A DNA stretch of 64,000 nucleotides from Rhodosorus marinus (Eukaryota > Rhodophyta > Stylonematophyceae > Stylonematales > Stylonemataceae). The first letter of the stretch is position 1, and every line of letters starts with the position of its first letter. The translations under genes were made by a program, and so were the position numbers. The notes below the pieces were generated by a model that worked only from the letters and a program-made list of their open reading frames with translations, made no database searches and was not told where the DNA came from. The stretch spans positions 1,277,001 through 1,341,000 of the forward strand of contig JAMWBK010000001.1 of the NCBI GenBank assembly GCA_029953675.1, in the 5' to 3' direction. Of this stretch, positions 30,201 through 38,090 are shown in pieces.

Positions 30201-30275
30201 TATTCCAGCCACATGCTTTCCGAGGCGCGCCATCGGCGCCTGGGGTTGCATGCTTCATCTTCACGCCTTGCGTAG
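27201..30275 (+). CDS. family B ORF2: reverse transcriptase, CCHC motif, restriction-like endonuclease, 1024 aa
   Basis: Catalyses target-primed reverse transcription. There is no N-terminal apurinic endonuclease; the RT begins near residue 212. Motifs: LLTKPDHQPAHPRLRPIGMV, VVDFRNAFNSVSR with catalytic Asp352, GVQQGDPCGPLLHA near 404, and AYHDDV with Asp441-Asp442. This is YHDD, where most elements have YADD/FADD. CQGCESRIDACGYHFLGSC near 823 is C-x2-C-x9-H-x4-C. RCIADLLVSDAAARRSTYVD near 887-907 fits the (P/A)D-x(11-13)-D endonuclease core. The C-terminus WRYSSHMLSEARHRRLGLH is the part preserved in all truncated copies. The ATG sits directly after the hairpin spacer. No stop or frameshift, so the copy looks competent. 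Confidence 0.9.
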   Translation: MDLQSYVLKGGGDWGIWRTRFRSWLRRWISLEGGSLPLRGGIPPVVLPRGDLLVAGTLLDFIFTSLARNIRDTVIWAFLGVMPRLILAPIHTSERRWRVRDRLALFLKGDFEVLQRSYLASSAPSARRTRHGTVSPVPARVQKLVAVGDLSRAARVLEGQAPVLPYDDSLAQTVSSLFPESDVDLSPEFEVFLDRPELARFRIDLTLSESDLEDLLRTSRRGRCPGPSGLRTELLQALSQPGQSALLRILNKSFQGESGASAPWEHLRQAQLCLLTKPDHQPAHPRLRPIGMVESLRKLAGRWLCQRLRQRVTAFMAPLQVGVGFSGGCELITHGIELERASRPEWGVLVVDFRNAFNSVSRTHALEVLRRVFPEAWPFLSGIYGGESLPYLTTEGTVFQAHTGVQQGDPCGPLLHACALQLVLLRLSTEVSDLRICAYHDDVTLLGTPDTLARGLTAIEAFARRVGLTVETEKCRFLPPRDVSLTSLPPTLRLISEREGFEHHGVGLGTDNFVQASCERVLARHKQLTDAIEHLPDSMLQSACLLSRFCAGPRLNYWLRSLPPAWGSWIAAKADEMTPQHWGTLLDEPLDLEAAPDRDLIRAQIALPLRLGGFGVADRGLVCSPAAVASWATALRTLVTFQMRSACLLARALTNEDPVTLPPPLLTIYDGLQHAFRRCNAVPDANRSGFRSWRELLWGRAVAIEDSPLDRVLADDGEASPGSPVADYPGLSRLWSSRTDVIQHSLTWGQHSAAHTVMLNSPLTPPTTAARLRGMGGHLSHLWLTTLPSSLSHRLDAFQFRSAARIYLGLPQAPWHSNRPSFCQGCESRIDACGYHFLGSCGLLRGLRTRRHTRLKYILSEFLTRIGHTVEVESELPRSISDSAPPRCIADLLVSDAAARRSTYVDLAITCPVASAHLTAAARRRGAAASALRRVKERRYAESMASLPCAEGRSHRFQPFIVESFGHVDKSGLEWLRKCFAEHPTEYLALLRRLSVSLWRYSSHMLSEARHRRLGLHASSSRLA

Positions 30276-30301
30276 CGCTTCAGGCTATGCTAGTAAAGTC
30301 A

Positions 30302-30560
30302 AGTATATGAGACGTCGCAAAGAGTTGAAATATGCGGGGGCCTTCCCCAGGCGTTGGTGCTTCGGCTCCTAGCTCACCGCAGGGTACCTCCGATCATTGA
30401 GTTCACTGGTTTTCTGGATTCCGTTGGTTCTCGATGACTTCGGGAAATATTCCACAAACTCCGTGAACGTCTGTCCCCGTTTGTTTCCCCGTTTAAGTTT
30501 CTTGCTCTGTCATATGAAGGCTGCTTTGATGTTGGAGGCGCGCGATCTGCGTCGAGCTTA
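30302..30560 (+). mobile_element. right part of the family A fragment split by element B
   Basis: Continues from 25494: ATGAGACGTCGCAAAGAG to the GGAGGCGCGCGATCTGCG end of A, then TCATCGATAATAGTGTCAAT flank. It aligns with 31770-32100 in the downstream tandem unit. Confidence 0.8.
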
Positions 30561-30573
30561 GTCATCGATAATA

Positions 30574-31431
30574 GTGTCAATATCTTCCTGGTACACATCG
30601 TCACGCCCTGACTTGCACCGTGCTGCATATGGCCGACTCCTCGCGCAGATGGTCTCATCTTCTCGCGCTCGCGCCCGCCTACGTAGTCTTGGAGGGGTTA
30701 TTAGCTCTCAGTGGCTCATGACCGTACCAGCCTTTCCGCCACTCACACTGTCGGATTTCGAAGTGCGTACTTCACTGCGCTTATACCTCGGCTTACATCA
30801 GCCCCCTTGGCCGTACGAGATGGGTTCGTCGTGCCCTCTCTGCTCTCAGACTGAAGACAACGCAGATTTTGGCGCCCACCTGCTCGCTAGTTGCCCGGCG
30901 GTGAAAGGTGCTCGAACCCGCCGCCACACACGGATCTTGAACCTGTTATACCGGGAACTTCGGCCTATAGTCCGGCAAGCCGGTCTGGAAATCGAACGTG
31001 AGAAACCTTTACCCGTCGCGGACTTTCAAAATGATGAACGCCGTGTAGCCGACCTGGTGATCACCTGTGACGACAGCCGCCGTACCACATACGTTGATCT
31101 TGCTGTTCCTAACCCTCAAGCTAGTCGTTATCTCCCGGCTGCGGGGGAGCGCCGTGGATCTGCCGCCGCCAGCATGAGACGCCGCAAAGAGATCAAATAC
31201 GCGGGGGCTTTGTCTTCCCCTGGTGTTCGTGCTTCGGCACTAGCACATCGCTTGGTACCCCTGATCATTGAGTGCTTTGGGTTCATGGACTCTGTTGGTT
31301 CTCGCTGGCTTCGGGAGTTGTTCCGCGAACGCCCTGACCGTCTTCAATCGTTGTTTACCCGCTTAAGTTTCCTGCTGTGGCGCATGAATGCCGCTTTGAT
31401 GTTGGAGGCGCGAGTACTTCGCCGCGCTTAG
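30574..31431 (+). pseudogene. family A1 ORF2 C-terminal open frame
   Basis: An open frame with CPLC-x11-H-x4-C, RRVADLVITCDDSRRTTYVD and the family A C-terminus, like 5759-6880. The first about 10 codons are flank. It lacks the reverse transcriptase, so it is a truncated, non-autonomous remnant. Confidence 0.8.
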
Positions 31432-31490
31432 TCTTTTTTTCCCCTCGGGGGTTTTTTTTTTCAGCCTCCGATTAAACCATTCATTCATCA
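30609..31490 (+). mobile_element. family A1 copy, nearly identical to the 5.8-kb copy
   Basis: Starts at TTGCACCGTGCTGCATATGG (same as 6061) and keeps the whole open end of ORF2 (DLHRAAYGRLLAQMV to ARVLRRA-stop at 31431). Only a few substitutions separate it from 5756-6934. It interrupts the flank of the previous A fragment (CACATCGTCACG / CATTCACC), which is intact near 32110-32130. Confidence 0.85.
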
Positions 31491-32350
31491 TTCACCTTCC
31501 CCGGCGCCACACGACCCTGACCCTGACCGGCAAACCCTCTTCTTTTAGTTTTTTAATTGGTTGTTAAGAAAATCAACAGATGCTGTTAAATTCGAGTATA
31601 TTTCAATCTGCTAACGGCATTTTTTCGATTTATGTTGATTGAACGTGGACACAGAAAAAAAAACGTTGGGAGACTGAAATGCGTTTAAAAAAAGGTGGAT
31701 GAGGTTTGGGGTGCTAAGATTATTAGTCTTGTCATCGGGAGCGCTGTGGATTTACCAATGCCGGTACATGGGACGTCGGTAAAGAGTTGAAATATGCGGA
31801 GGCCTTGTCTTCCGCGCGCATATTGGTGCTTCGGCTCCTAGCTCATCGCCTGGTACCCTCGATCATTGAGTGCATTGGTTTTCTGGATTCCAACCGTAGG
31901 TTCTCGCTAGCGTCGGGAAATATTCCACATAACTCCGTCACCGTCCGTCCTCGTTTGTTTACTCGTTCATGTTTCTTGCTGTGCCGCATGAACGCTGCCT
32001 TGATGTTGGAGGCGCGCGATCTGCGCCAAGCTTAGCCTTTTTTCTCCCCTCGCGGTTTTTTCTTTCAGCCTCCGAGTAAACAAATTCGTCGATAAATGTG
32101 TCAATATCTTCGAAGTACACTTCGTCACCCCCAACACTCCCCCCCCGGCGCCCCACGACCCTGACCCTGTCCGGCAATCGCTCCTTTTTAGTTTTTTTAC
32201 TAGTCGTCTAAGACAATCAACAGATGCTTTAAATTCTAACACATTTCAATCTACAACGGCTTTTTTTCGATCTATGTTGATTGAATGTGGAGACGTAAAA
32301 GAAAACTGCAGGGAGATTGAAATGCGTTTAAAAAAGGCGGATGGGTTTTG
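31491..32350. repeat. tandem segmental duplication around family A fragments
   Basis: The GACCCTGACCCTGACCGGCA to GAAATGCGTTTAAAAAAAGG stretch at 31495-31705 recurs at 32150-32345. Together with the A fragments this gives two units of about 640 bp; unit 1 was later interrupted by complete B and by A1. Confidence 0.75.
31717..32090 (+). mobile_element. family A fragment, uninterrupted tandem twin
   Basis: Begins at AGTCTTGTCATCGGGAGCG like 25447, runs through KYAEALSS and MNAALMLEARDLRQA-stop to the AGTAAACAAATTCGTCGAT end. It is the second unit of a tandem duplication (unit 1 = 25438-25494 plus 30302-30608 plus 31491-31705). Confidence 0.8.
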
Positions 32351-32537
32351 GGGAAGTCAATTATGAAGACTTGAACGGGAGTTGATATTTTGTTTTAGAG
32401 CATGTCTTCTTCGGTTACAGGTTATCTCCTAGTGACAATTTGCGACAAACCCTTGTATAGACATGATATGAATGGGTCCGAAGATTAACGAAATGGTGAG
32501 ACCCAACATTTCAGAGGCAATTCCGAGATGGACTGTC

Positions 32538-32545
32538 TATATAAG
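32538..32545 (+). promoter_or_regulatory. TATA box of RTX-like gene copy 1
   Basis: TATATAAG, 131 bp before the ATG. The sequence from AACATTTC to the ATG is conserved in all three paralogues, so promoter and 5' UTR were duplicated with the gene. Confidence 0.75.
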
Positions 32546-32668
32546 CTTGTCCGGAGGCACGGTTCCCCTTTCGGCATGACTTTCGCTGTGGATGAACGTA
32601 CCTAGGTCTAGGCCAAAAGGCGCTTGAAGCATTGAGGAAAGGACGGGTTGCGGAAGACCAAAAGAAAA

Positions 32669-33643
32669 ATGATGGGCGGAAAAGTGATCTTTCTTCTACT
32701 CCTGGTGGTCATCACTATCGGTGTGGCACAAGACACATGTGCTTCATTTCAACTTCCTGTACCCACAACGGTTAGACCAAACGGCGACCCATCCACTTCT
32801 ACCAAGCGGGCCTTTTGGGGCGATAAATACTGCCGGAAGTTGACGGTGCCGGAGCTGGATGGAAGCGTGCCGGTAGTCTGTGTGAACACTAAGATGATCG
32901 ACGAAGACACGACCTGCCTAAAGATGAGGCTGCGAAACGTTAACCGGTCCCTGGTGAAGTCCCTCAAGATTGGCGTGCACCCAGATTGCAGTATGGTTCC
33001 TCCTGTTGGTGGGAACCCGAGGAGGTTCCAGAGCCAGAGACTTGGAAAGAATTTAGGCGCTGGTCAAGTCATAAAGTCAGTGAAGCTCTGTTTCGACAAA
33101 GTCCCAGCGACACAACCGTGCTGTCGGACAACTCGGTGTTTGGTGATGGAAGCAACTATTGAGGTCGATGGAGTGGACACGACAGTAGAAATCGATGACC
33201 CTAGATGTGGCGAGGAACCGACGTGTCCATACTACATCGGCTGTCCAAACGTGATCGACGAAGAGTCAGACACGAGAAGGGGTGTTAAATACTTTTATGG
33301 CACAGTTTCCGACGATGTAATACTTCTACCTGATGTCCCGAACACGGCGACCTATACCTACGACGGTAGAGACGTAGTACTTGGCGGCAACGGAAACGAT
33401 GTTGTGTTCGCCGGAGAAGGAGAGAATATTATGAAAGGGGGCTTGGGCGACGACCAGTTTTTTGCCAATGAGGACGGAGTAAACAGAGTTTACCTCGGTG
33501 GCGGCATTGATGCATTTGGCCCCTTCCTTGACGGTGGTGCAACTCCAGACTACTATTATGGAGGCCAGGGGAATGACTATTACTTCTCTTACAATCTGGA
33601 TTACAACGATGTTGTCCAAAGTTTTGATGGCCCCATCTCGTAA
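32669..33643 (+). CDS. secreted Cys-rich protein with RTX-like repeats, paralogue 1, 324 aa
   Basis: Starts at the first ATG (32669; a second ATG follows at once). Residues 1 to about 20 are a signal peptide (MMGGKVIFLLLLVVITIGVA). A Cys-rich region of about 200 residues follows (YCRKLTVPELDG, QPCCRTTRC, RCGEEPTCPYYIGCP), not matching a family I know. At about 230-310 there are RTX-like nonapeptides: LGGNGNDVV, GGLGDDQFF, GGQGNDYYF, of the G-G-x-G-x-D-x-x-x type that binds calcium in bacterial secreted proteins. Extracellular calcium binding is inferred. Copy 1 ends GPIS-stop because a 29-bp partial duplication (TAACCCCAGACTAACG...) interrupts the end that copy 2 retains. No evidence of a toxin or enzyme domain. 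Confidence 0.88.
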   Translation: MMGGKVIFLLLLVVITIGVAQDTCASFQLPVPTTVRPNGDPSTSTKRAFWGDKYCRKLTVPELDGSVPVVCVNTKMIDEDTTCLKMRLRNVNRSLVKSLKIGVHPDCSMVPPVGGNPRRFQSQRLGKNLGAGQVIKSVKLCFDKVPATQPCCRTTRCLVMEATIEVDGVDTTVEIDDPRCGEEPTCPYYIGCPNVIDEESDTRRGVKYFYGTVSDDVILLPDVPNTATYTYDGRDVVLGGNGNDVVFAGEGENIMKGGLGDDQFFANEDGVNRVYLGGGIDAFGPFLDGGATPDYYYGGQGNDYYFSYNLDYNDVVQSFDGPIS

Positions 33644-34140
33644 CCCCAGACTAACGTAACCCCATCTCGTCGTAGATGGGTAGGAGGAGGTTATTGTTCT
33701 CAGAGGTTTAGTGTAAACCACGGAATGTGTCCCTTACGAAAACTAAAACAAGGGGAGAAGGTAGAGGACCTCCCTCAATGAGATATCAGAAAAGCCCCTA
33801 ATCGCAAAAAGTTTTTGAGCAGACGATTCAGGTGCTATCGCATTGACCGCCAGCTAACCATTACAGCTCCAGAGAATCCTATTGATTCCTTTGCCGCTGC
33901 GGACCTCAAAGCGTCTTTTCTGCGTGCCTTCGGCGGCTTCCACCTGTTCCCCGCCGTCCACACGCTGCTTAAAGCATAGAAGAGAACACTCGACAATTTT
34001 GAGGGAGCCACAAAGCAAAGCAAAAAGGCAGAAACTGATATGGCAGATTGTGGGCGCCCCAGATAAACGCTTACATCCGTGATTGTCGGGATGACACCCC
34101 AGACTTAAGTAAAAACGCCTCCCTTTGTGTCGACGAAATC
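33644..34140. other. 3' flank of RTX-like copy 1
   Basis: Conserved with the 3' flanks of copies 2 and 3 (GATGGGTAGGAGGAGGTTAT; CAGAGAATCCTATTGATTCC; CAAAGCAAAAAGGCAGAAAC). It contains no gene. It ends at AAATC, the target of the copia element. Confidence 0.6.
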
Positions 34141-34439
34141 TGTTGGAACGGTCTCGCGGTCAGCGGTGACCGAACGCTCTCAGCATGTAGAAGGATGATT
34201 CGCACATCGTCATGCATACGGTAGGACCGATGTGAGAACGGTATACGGTAGAAAAACCTTATAGGGGTTCAAACGTTTGAAATAGTTTGAACGGTACAAG
34301 GCATCGACTATCACCACAATATAGTAGGTTACTTAAGTGCGAGATATCGACCCCAAGGGTCAGGGAAACAATAAAGAAACCATCGAAGTTTGGCTGACGG
34401 GACTTTGGTCAAGGTTGGGAATCCTCGAAAATTCCAACA
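34141..34439 (+). repeat. 5' LTR of the copia-type element
   Basis: 299 bp, starting TGTTGGAACG and ending ATTCCAACA, with 8-bp terminal inversion TGTTGGAA/TTCCAACA. AAATC flanks at 34136-34140 and 37780-37784. Confidence 0.92.
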
Positions 34440-34460
34440 TGGTCTCATCGCTTGGTGCGA
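34440..34460 (+). promoter_or_regulatory. primer-binding site
   Basis: TGGTCTCATCGCTTGGTGCGA starts right after the LTR (first 20: TGGTCTCATCGCTTGGTGCG). The first 12 bases also follow the 5' LTR of the gypsy element at 38392. The matching tRNA is not in the window. Confidence 0.6.
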
Positions 34461-34523
34461 TTTTGTAAGAACTGCTTGGTGCGTTTTTACGGGAATAGGG
34501 ATTGCCCGTGGTGTTGCCTCAGG

Positions 34524-35372
34524 ATGGCGGCGAGGGGGAGTGTTGCAGAACATGACGCGCGCTTGAAGGATTTCGCGCTACCGTCAGTGTTCACCGGGGA
34601 TCAGGATTCCTTCCGATCCTTCCGGAATTGGAGACACCAGGTAGAGTGCTACCTGACCGTCAAAGGTCTTAGGGATGTAATCGACAACCCGATAGACGCG
34701 ACGGAAGCGGAGAGACAGTATGTCTCTGCGGTGTTCCCCAGAGTGCTGGATGGGCCGGCGCTGGACACTGCCTTTGCCTCTTCGAGAGAGGCAGCGCCAG
34801 AGCAGGTATCGGCGGCGCTTCGGGCTAGATATGAGCCCTCCTCCCGCGAGACGGCTGACAGCGTATGGGGCAAGGTGTATCGGCGCGAGATGCACACCAA
34901 CGAGTCGTCACGCTCTCTGGTGAACTGGCTACAAACCCAGTTTGCAGAGATCAGGGAGATAGCGGGCGTGGCACCCACGGATGAAGAAAAACGTCGGGTC
35001 CTCCGGAAGACTTTGGAGGTGAGGGGCGACGAGCATGCGGAGTTCCTGTTCTATGCCGCGAAGGACAAAACTCTAGGCTGGACAGATTTCTGTAACGACT
35101 CCGAGGAGCTGGACCGACTTCGAGGGTCCAAGCAAATCAAGTCCAAAACGGATTCCCTCACGCACCACGTCACAACGGTGCTGAAGAAGAAGAAGAAGAA
35201 GACCCCCAGGGGATTTCTGTGTTACGGGTGCAAGAAACCCGGACACATCCGAGCCAGCTGTCCTGAAGAGCAGGACAAGGAGGAAAATAGGTCGGAAACG
35301 CGAAGATTCCGCACCGGAATGATAGAGAACAGAGCTCCAGAGTGGTCCAAAGTGCGAGGGCTGCTAGGGTGA
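34524..35372 (+). CDS. copia-type Gag with CCHC knuckle, 282 aa
   Basis: Start at ATG 34524 (MAARGSVAEHDARLKDFALP); the frame is open further up but that part is primer-binding site and leader. A gag-like helical region (FTGDQDSFRSFRNWRHQVEC, VRGDEHAEFLFYAA) is followed by a Lys-rich stretch and CYGCKKPGHIRASC, a perfect C-x2-C-x4-H-x4-C near residue 236. Gag forms the particle and packages RNA. The last about 30 bp overlap the next frame, shifted by -1. Confidence 0.8.
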   Translation: MAARGSVAEHDARLKDFALPSVFTGDQDSFRSFRNWRHQVECYLTVKGLRDVIDNPIDATEAERQYVSAVFPRVLDGPALDTAFASSREAAPEQVSAALRARYEPSSRETADSVWGKVYRREMHTNESSRSLVNWLQTQFAEIREIAGVAPTDEEKRRVLRKTLEVRGDEHAEFLFYAAKDKTLGWTDFCNDSEELDRLRGSKQIKSKTDSLTHHVTTVLKKKKKKTPRGFLCYGCKKPGHIRASCPEEQDKEENRSETRRFRTGMIENRAPEWSKVRGLLG

Positions 35373-36340
35373 AGGGAACACAGCATGTTTCAGAAGAGCT
35401 CTTGACAAAGAAGGAGGATTTGTCAAAGTGGGTTGCGGATAAGGAGAAGCAACAACCGATTACCGATCGGAAGTCTAACCTGGAGAATGCCCAGAGGAGA
35501 GACGATGAAGCTGAGGCTTTGCTGGAGAAAGCGGAAAAGGCAATTAGCGAGCTGCAGAGTGAACTTGAGCAGGTTTCTGCGGAGAAGAACCTGAAAGTTG
35601 AGATGCAGTTGGAAGAGTCCTTGGGGAGGGAGACAATCCAGGGTAGAGAGATCGCGAGACGCTTCGGGCGGAGCCGGATGAGAGCCCGGGTAGATTCGAT
35701 GATTGAAAAGCTGAAGTCACTACACAACGATCTTAATCCAGCGAATGCAAAGAAAAGGTCTTTAGAAAGTGATCTGAGAATGGCACAGTTTCGATGTGGG
35801 GGGATAGAACGGGAAAAGATCTCGCGTGAACACGAGCTCGAAAGCTCGAGAAAGGAGCTTGAAAGAGAGCTAGCAAGTGTGCGAGAAGCTTTTAACAGAT
35901 CAGAGAAAGAGAGCAAATCTTGTGAAGGGGAGCTTAACAGGAATAGAGCGAACAACAAGATACACGAAGACATGATTACGCAGCTGGGGTTGGCACTTGA
36001 GAACTCGCGACGGGACAGTGCTCGGAGTACTGAAGAACTGAAACGAGTTCTTCATAGCTTGGAACGCGACGAGAAAACGGAGAGACAGCTGAAGTACGAT
36101 CTGTCAGGATTAACGGAAGAGCTGCGAAGCGTCGAGAAAAGAGTCGATGAACCTGCACGTAGTATTGGCGAGCAGCAGAGCACAGCTGACAATCTTTCGC
36201 AGAGGATTTTGGATCTGGAAAACGCATTGCAGACAGGTAATGATGGGCTTACGCAGTTGGAAGCGGAGTACAAAGATTTGAAGCCGAAGCCTGCGGATCG
36301 GAAGCAGCAGATCCGGAACTACAAGCTAGTAAGCAAGTAG
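35342..36340 (+). CDS. long coiled-coil frame inside the copia element
   Basis: 332 codons in the -1 frame relative to gag, overlapping it by 31 bp, with no ATG at the start (first codon GTG). It is therefore probably reached by frameshift, or dead. The translation is almost wholly Glu/Lys/Arg/Leu/Ser with heptad-like spacing (LLEKAEKAISELQSELEQVS, LTEELRSVEKRV, SQRILDLENALQTG). In style it resembles myosin-rod or paramyosin coiled coils. It occupies the place where copia has protease, integrase and RT. A single TAG (36338-36340) ends it; the same frame then continues as 36353-37066. Best explanation: capture of a cellular coiled-coil sequence. Alternative: an element-encoded extra domain. 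Confidence 0.7.
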   Translation: MVQSARAARVKGTQHVSEELLTKKEDLSKWVADKEKQQPITDRKSNLENAQRRDDEAEALLEKAEKAISELQSELEQVSAEKNLKVEMQLEESLGRETIQGREIARRFGRSRMRARVDSMIEKLKSLHNDLNPANAKKRSLESDLRMAQFRCGGIEREKISREHELESSRKELERELASVREAFNRSEKESKSCEGELNRNRANNKIHEDMITQLGLALENSRRDSARSTEELKRVLHSLERDEKTERQLKYDLSGLTEELRSVEKRVDEPARSIGEQQSTADNLSQRILDLENALQTGNDGLTQLEAEYKDLKPKPADRKQQIRNYKLVSK

Positions 36341-36352
36341 GTTCAGAACGAA

Positions 36353-37066
36353 GTGCAGGAATCGAAAGGAAACATCCGAGTCTCCTGCATAGTGAAGCCA
36401 GGGATGCGTGAATACGAAGGGAGTTCAGGCGTTGACAAAGTATTCAACGACCTGGAGGCTAAGTTCGGAGCTCTTGGTGCAGACCTTGAAAGCGAAAAGG
36501 GAAAGGCACAAGCTCCAGAACACGAGAGAGGCGTCGGGGAGAAATCGCTGAGCACGGAAGCCGCTGACTACAAGAAACATGCGGTTTCTTTGGAGACACA
36601 GATGGTTGATGCCGAGGTCGGTGTCGCGAAGGATTTCCTGGGGGTATTAGTCGAGAGGGACAGAGAAGAGCGTGAGATAAACTTGATCCGGGAGGACTAC
36701 ACTAAGAGGGTCGTATCAAAGTTCGTGATGAAGCGCGGTCGCCCCGTAGCAACACCAATGGCCATCGAAGCAAGTACGAAGGGAGCTTCGAAGGTTATGA
36801 CACCAATACCCTGTCAGGAACTAACCGGATCCCTCCTGTACCTGCACCAGAACCCCGATGTAAGTTTTGCAGTCGTTTTGATAGCACGACAAATGGTAGC
36901 AGACCTACTGACGAAGGCCCTAACGAAGGAAAGGACGAGGGTCCTAAGGACTGACCTGGAGTGGGGTGGTAGACCGACCTTCTACTATGGCATGAGACCG
37001 AGGGGGAGTGTTGGAACGGTCACGCGGTCAGCGGTGACCATACGCTCTCAGCATGTAGAAGGATGA
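36353..37066 (+). pseudogene. coiled-coil end fused to copia RT/RNase H remnant
   Basis: Same frame as the preceding coiled coil, after one amber codon. It begins with further helical sequence (VFNDLEAKFGALGADLESEK). Around 36680-36900 it becomes copia pol: DYTKRVVSKFVMKRGRPVAT, ELTGSLLYLHQNPDVSFAVV and ADLLTKALTKER, the usual C-terminal landmarks. The catalytic RT motif is absent. It runs into the 3' LTR. Confidence 0.75.
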
Positions 37067-37237
37067 TTCGCACATCGTTATGCATACGGTAGGACCGATG
37101 TGAGAACGGTATACGGTAGAAAAACTTTATAGAGGTTCAAACGTTTGAAATAGTTTGAACGGTACAAGGCATGGATTATCACCACAGTATAGTAGGTTAC
37201 TTAAGCGAGATATCGACCCCAAGGGTCAGGGAAACAA

Positions 37238-37288
37238 TGGATGATCCGTTCATTCAGTGGTAGTTGGCCTCTGAATAAACGGATCACC
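37238..37288. mobile_element. 51-bp foldback insertion in the LTR
   Basis: Absent from the 5' LTR. Flanked by GAAACAA at 37231-37237 and 37289-37295. Ends are inverted: GATCCGTTCATTCAG against CTGAATAAACGGATC. It looks like a miniature inverted-repeat element or a snap-back repair product. Confidence 0.7.
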
Positions 37289-37337
37289 GAAACAACAAAG
37301 AAACCATCGAAGTTTGGCTGACGGGACTTTGGTCTTT

Positions 37338-37749
37338 GGTCGAACGAATGGTTTAATCGGAGGCTGAAAAAAAAAAAACCCGAGGGGAAAAAAAGACTAA
37401 GCGCGGCGAAGTACTCGCGCCTCCAACATCAAAGCGGCATTCATGCGCCACAGCAGGAAACTTAAGCGGGTAAACAACGATTGAAGACGGTCAGGGCGTT
37501 CGCGGAACAACTCCCGAAGCCAGCGAGAACCAACAGAGTCCATGAACCCAAAGCACTCAATGATCAGGGGTACCAAGCGATGTGCTAGTGCCGAAGCACG
37601 AACACCAGGGGAAGACAAAGCCCCCGCGTATTTGATCTCTTTGCGGCGTCTCATGCTGGCGGCGGCAGATCCACGGCGCTCCCCCGCAGCCGGGAGATAA
37701 CGACTAGCTTGAGGGTTAGGAACAGCAAGATCAACGTATGTGGTACGGG
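37338..37749 (-). mobile_element. family A1 copy inside the copia 3' LTR
   Basis: Minus strand; encodes TTYVDLAV-type start to ARVLRRA-stop (37397) and tail GAACGAATGGTTTAATCGG. The LTR sequence GGTC / AGGTTGGG is split. TTTGGTC is doubled just before the tail. Confidence 0.85.
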
Positions 37750-37829
37750 CGAGGTTGGGAATCCTCGAAAATCCTAACAAAATCAGTAAACTTGTTATGT
37801 CTCAAGATAGGGAACAGAATTTCTACCTC

Positions 37830-38085
37830 TGTTACGCCATGACGGAACAAGTGAGCCGTCAAGAGTGTAGCCCAAAACAAGGCTAATAATAGATAAGTCT
37901 AGATCTAATAATAGTACTCTAGCAAACCCAGGACATGAACCGGAAGCCTATAAATACGGAAGTTACGACCTTCCGTCTTAGGATTAGAGCTAGAGGAGGG
38001 TATCCAAGATAGATAAAAGACGAAAACAAGAAGGGAATTTCAAATTATTTTGGATCACCGACACGCGTTAATGGAGAACGTGTCA
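37830..38085 (+). repeat. diverged solo LTR related to the gypsy LTR
   Basis: 256 bp, TGTTACGCC to GTGTCA. It shares GGCTAATAATAG, CCTATAAATACGG, GTTACGACCTTCC and GGTATCCAAGATAG with the neighbouring LTR. It is flanked by ACCTC on both sides (37825-37829, 38086-38090). Confidence 0.75.
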
Positions 38086-38090
38086 ACCTC

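Larger units (their letters stand above)
25495..30301 (+). mobile_element. complete family B non-LTR retrotransposon (4.8 kb)
   Basis: Both ends are set by a 7-bp target duplication AGTATAT (25488-25494 and 30302-30308) and by the interrupted family A fragment, whose empty-site twin lies at about 31717. Layout: 266-bp 5' UTR, ORF1, 30-bp hairpin spacer, ORF2, and a short 3' UTR ending GGCTATGCTAGTAAAGTC. There is no poly(A); other copies end in AGTAAAGCCC repeats. Both frames are open, so it may be active. Truncated descendants surround it in the window. Confidence 0.92.
34141..37779 (+). mobile_element. Ty1/copia-type element with a coiled-coil frame in place of most of pol
   Basis: LTR-bounded element with 5-bp target duplication AAATC. 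Order: 5' LTR, primer-binding site (34440), gag, coiled-coil frame, remnant of reverse transcriptase/RNase H, purine tract (AGACCGAGGGGGAG, about 36995-37008), 3' LTR. Protease, integrase and the RT active site are missing, so it could move only with help. The 3' LTR was later hit by a 51-bp foldback and by a family A1 copy. Confidence 0.9.
37009..37779 (+). repeat. 3' LTR of the copia-type element, interrupted twice
   Basis: Starts TGTTGGAACGG and ends ATCCTAACA. It matches the 5' LTR except for a 51-bp insertion (37238-37288) and a family A1 copy (about 37340-37749). Confidence 0.88.
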
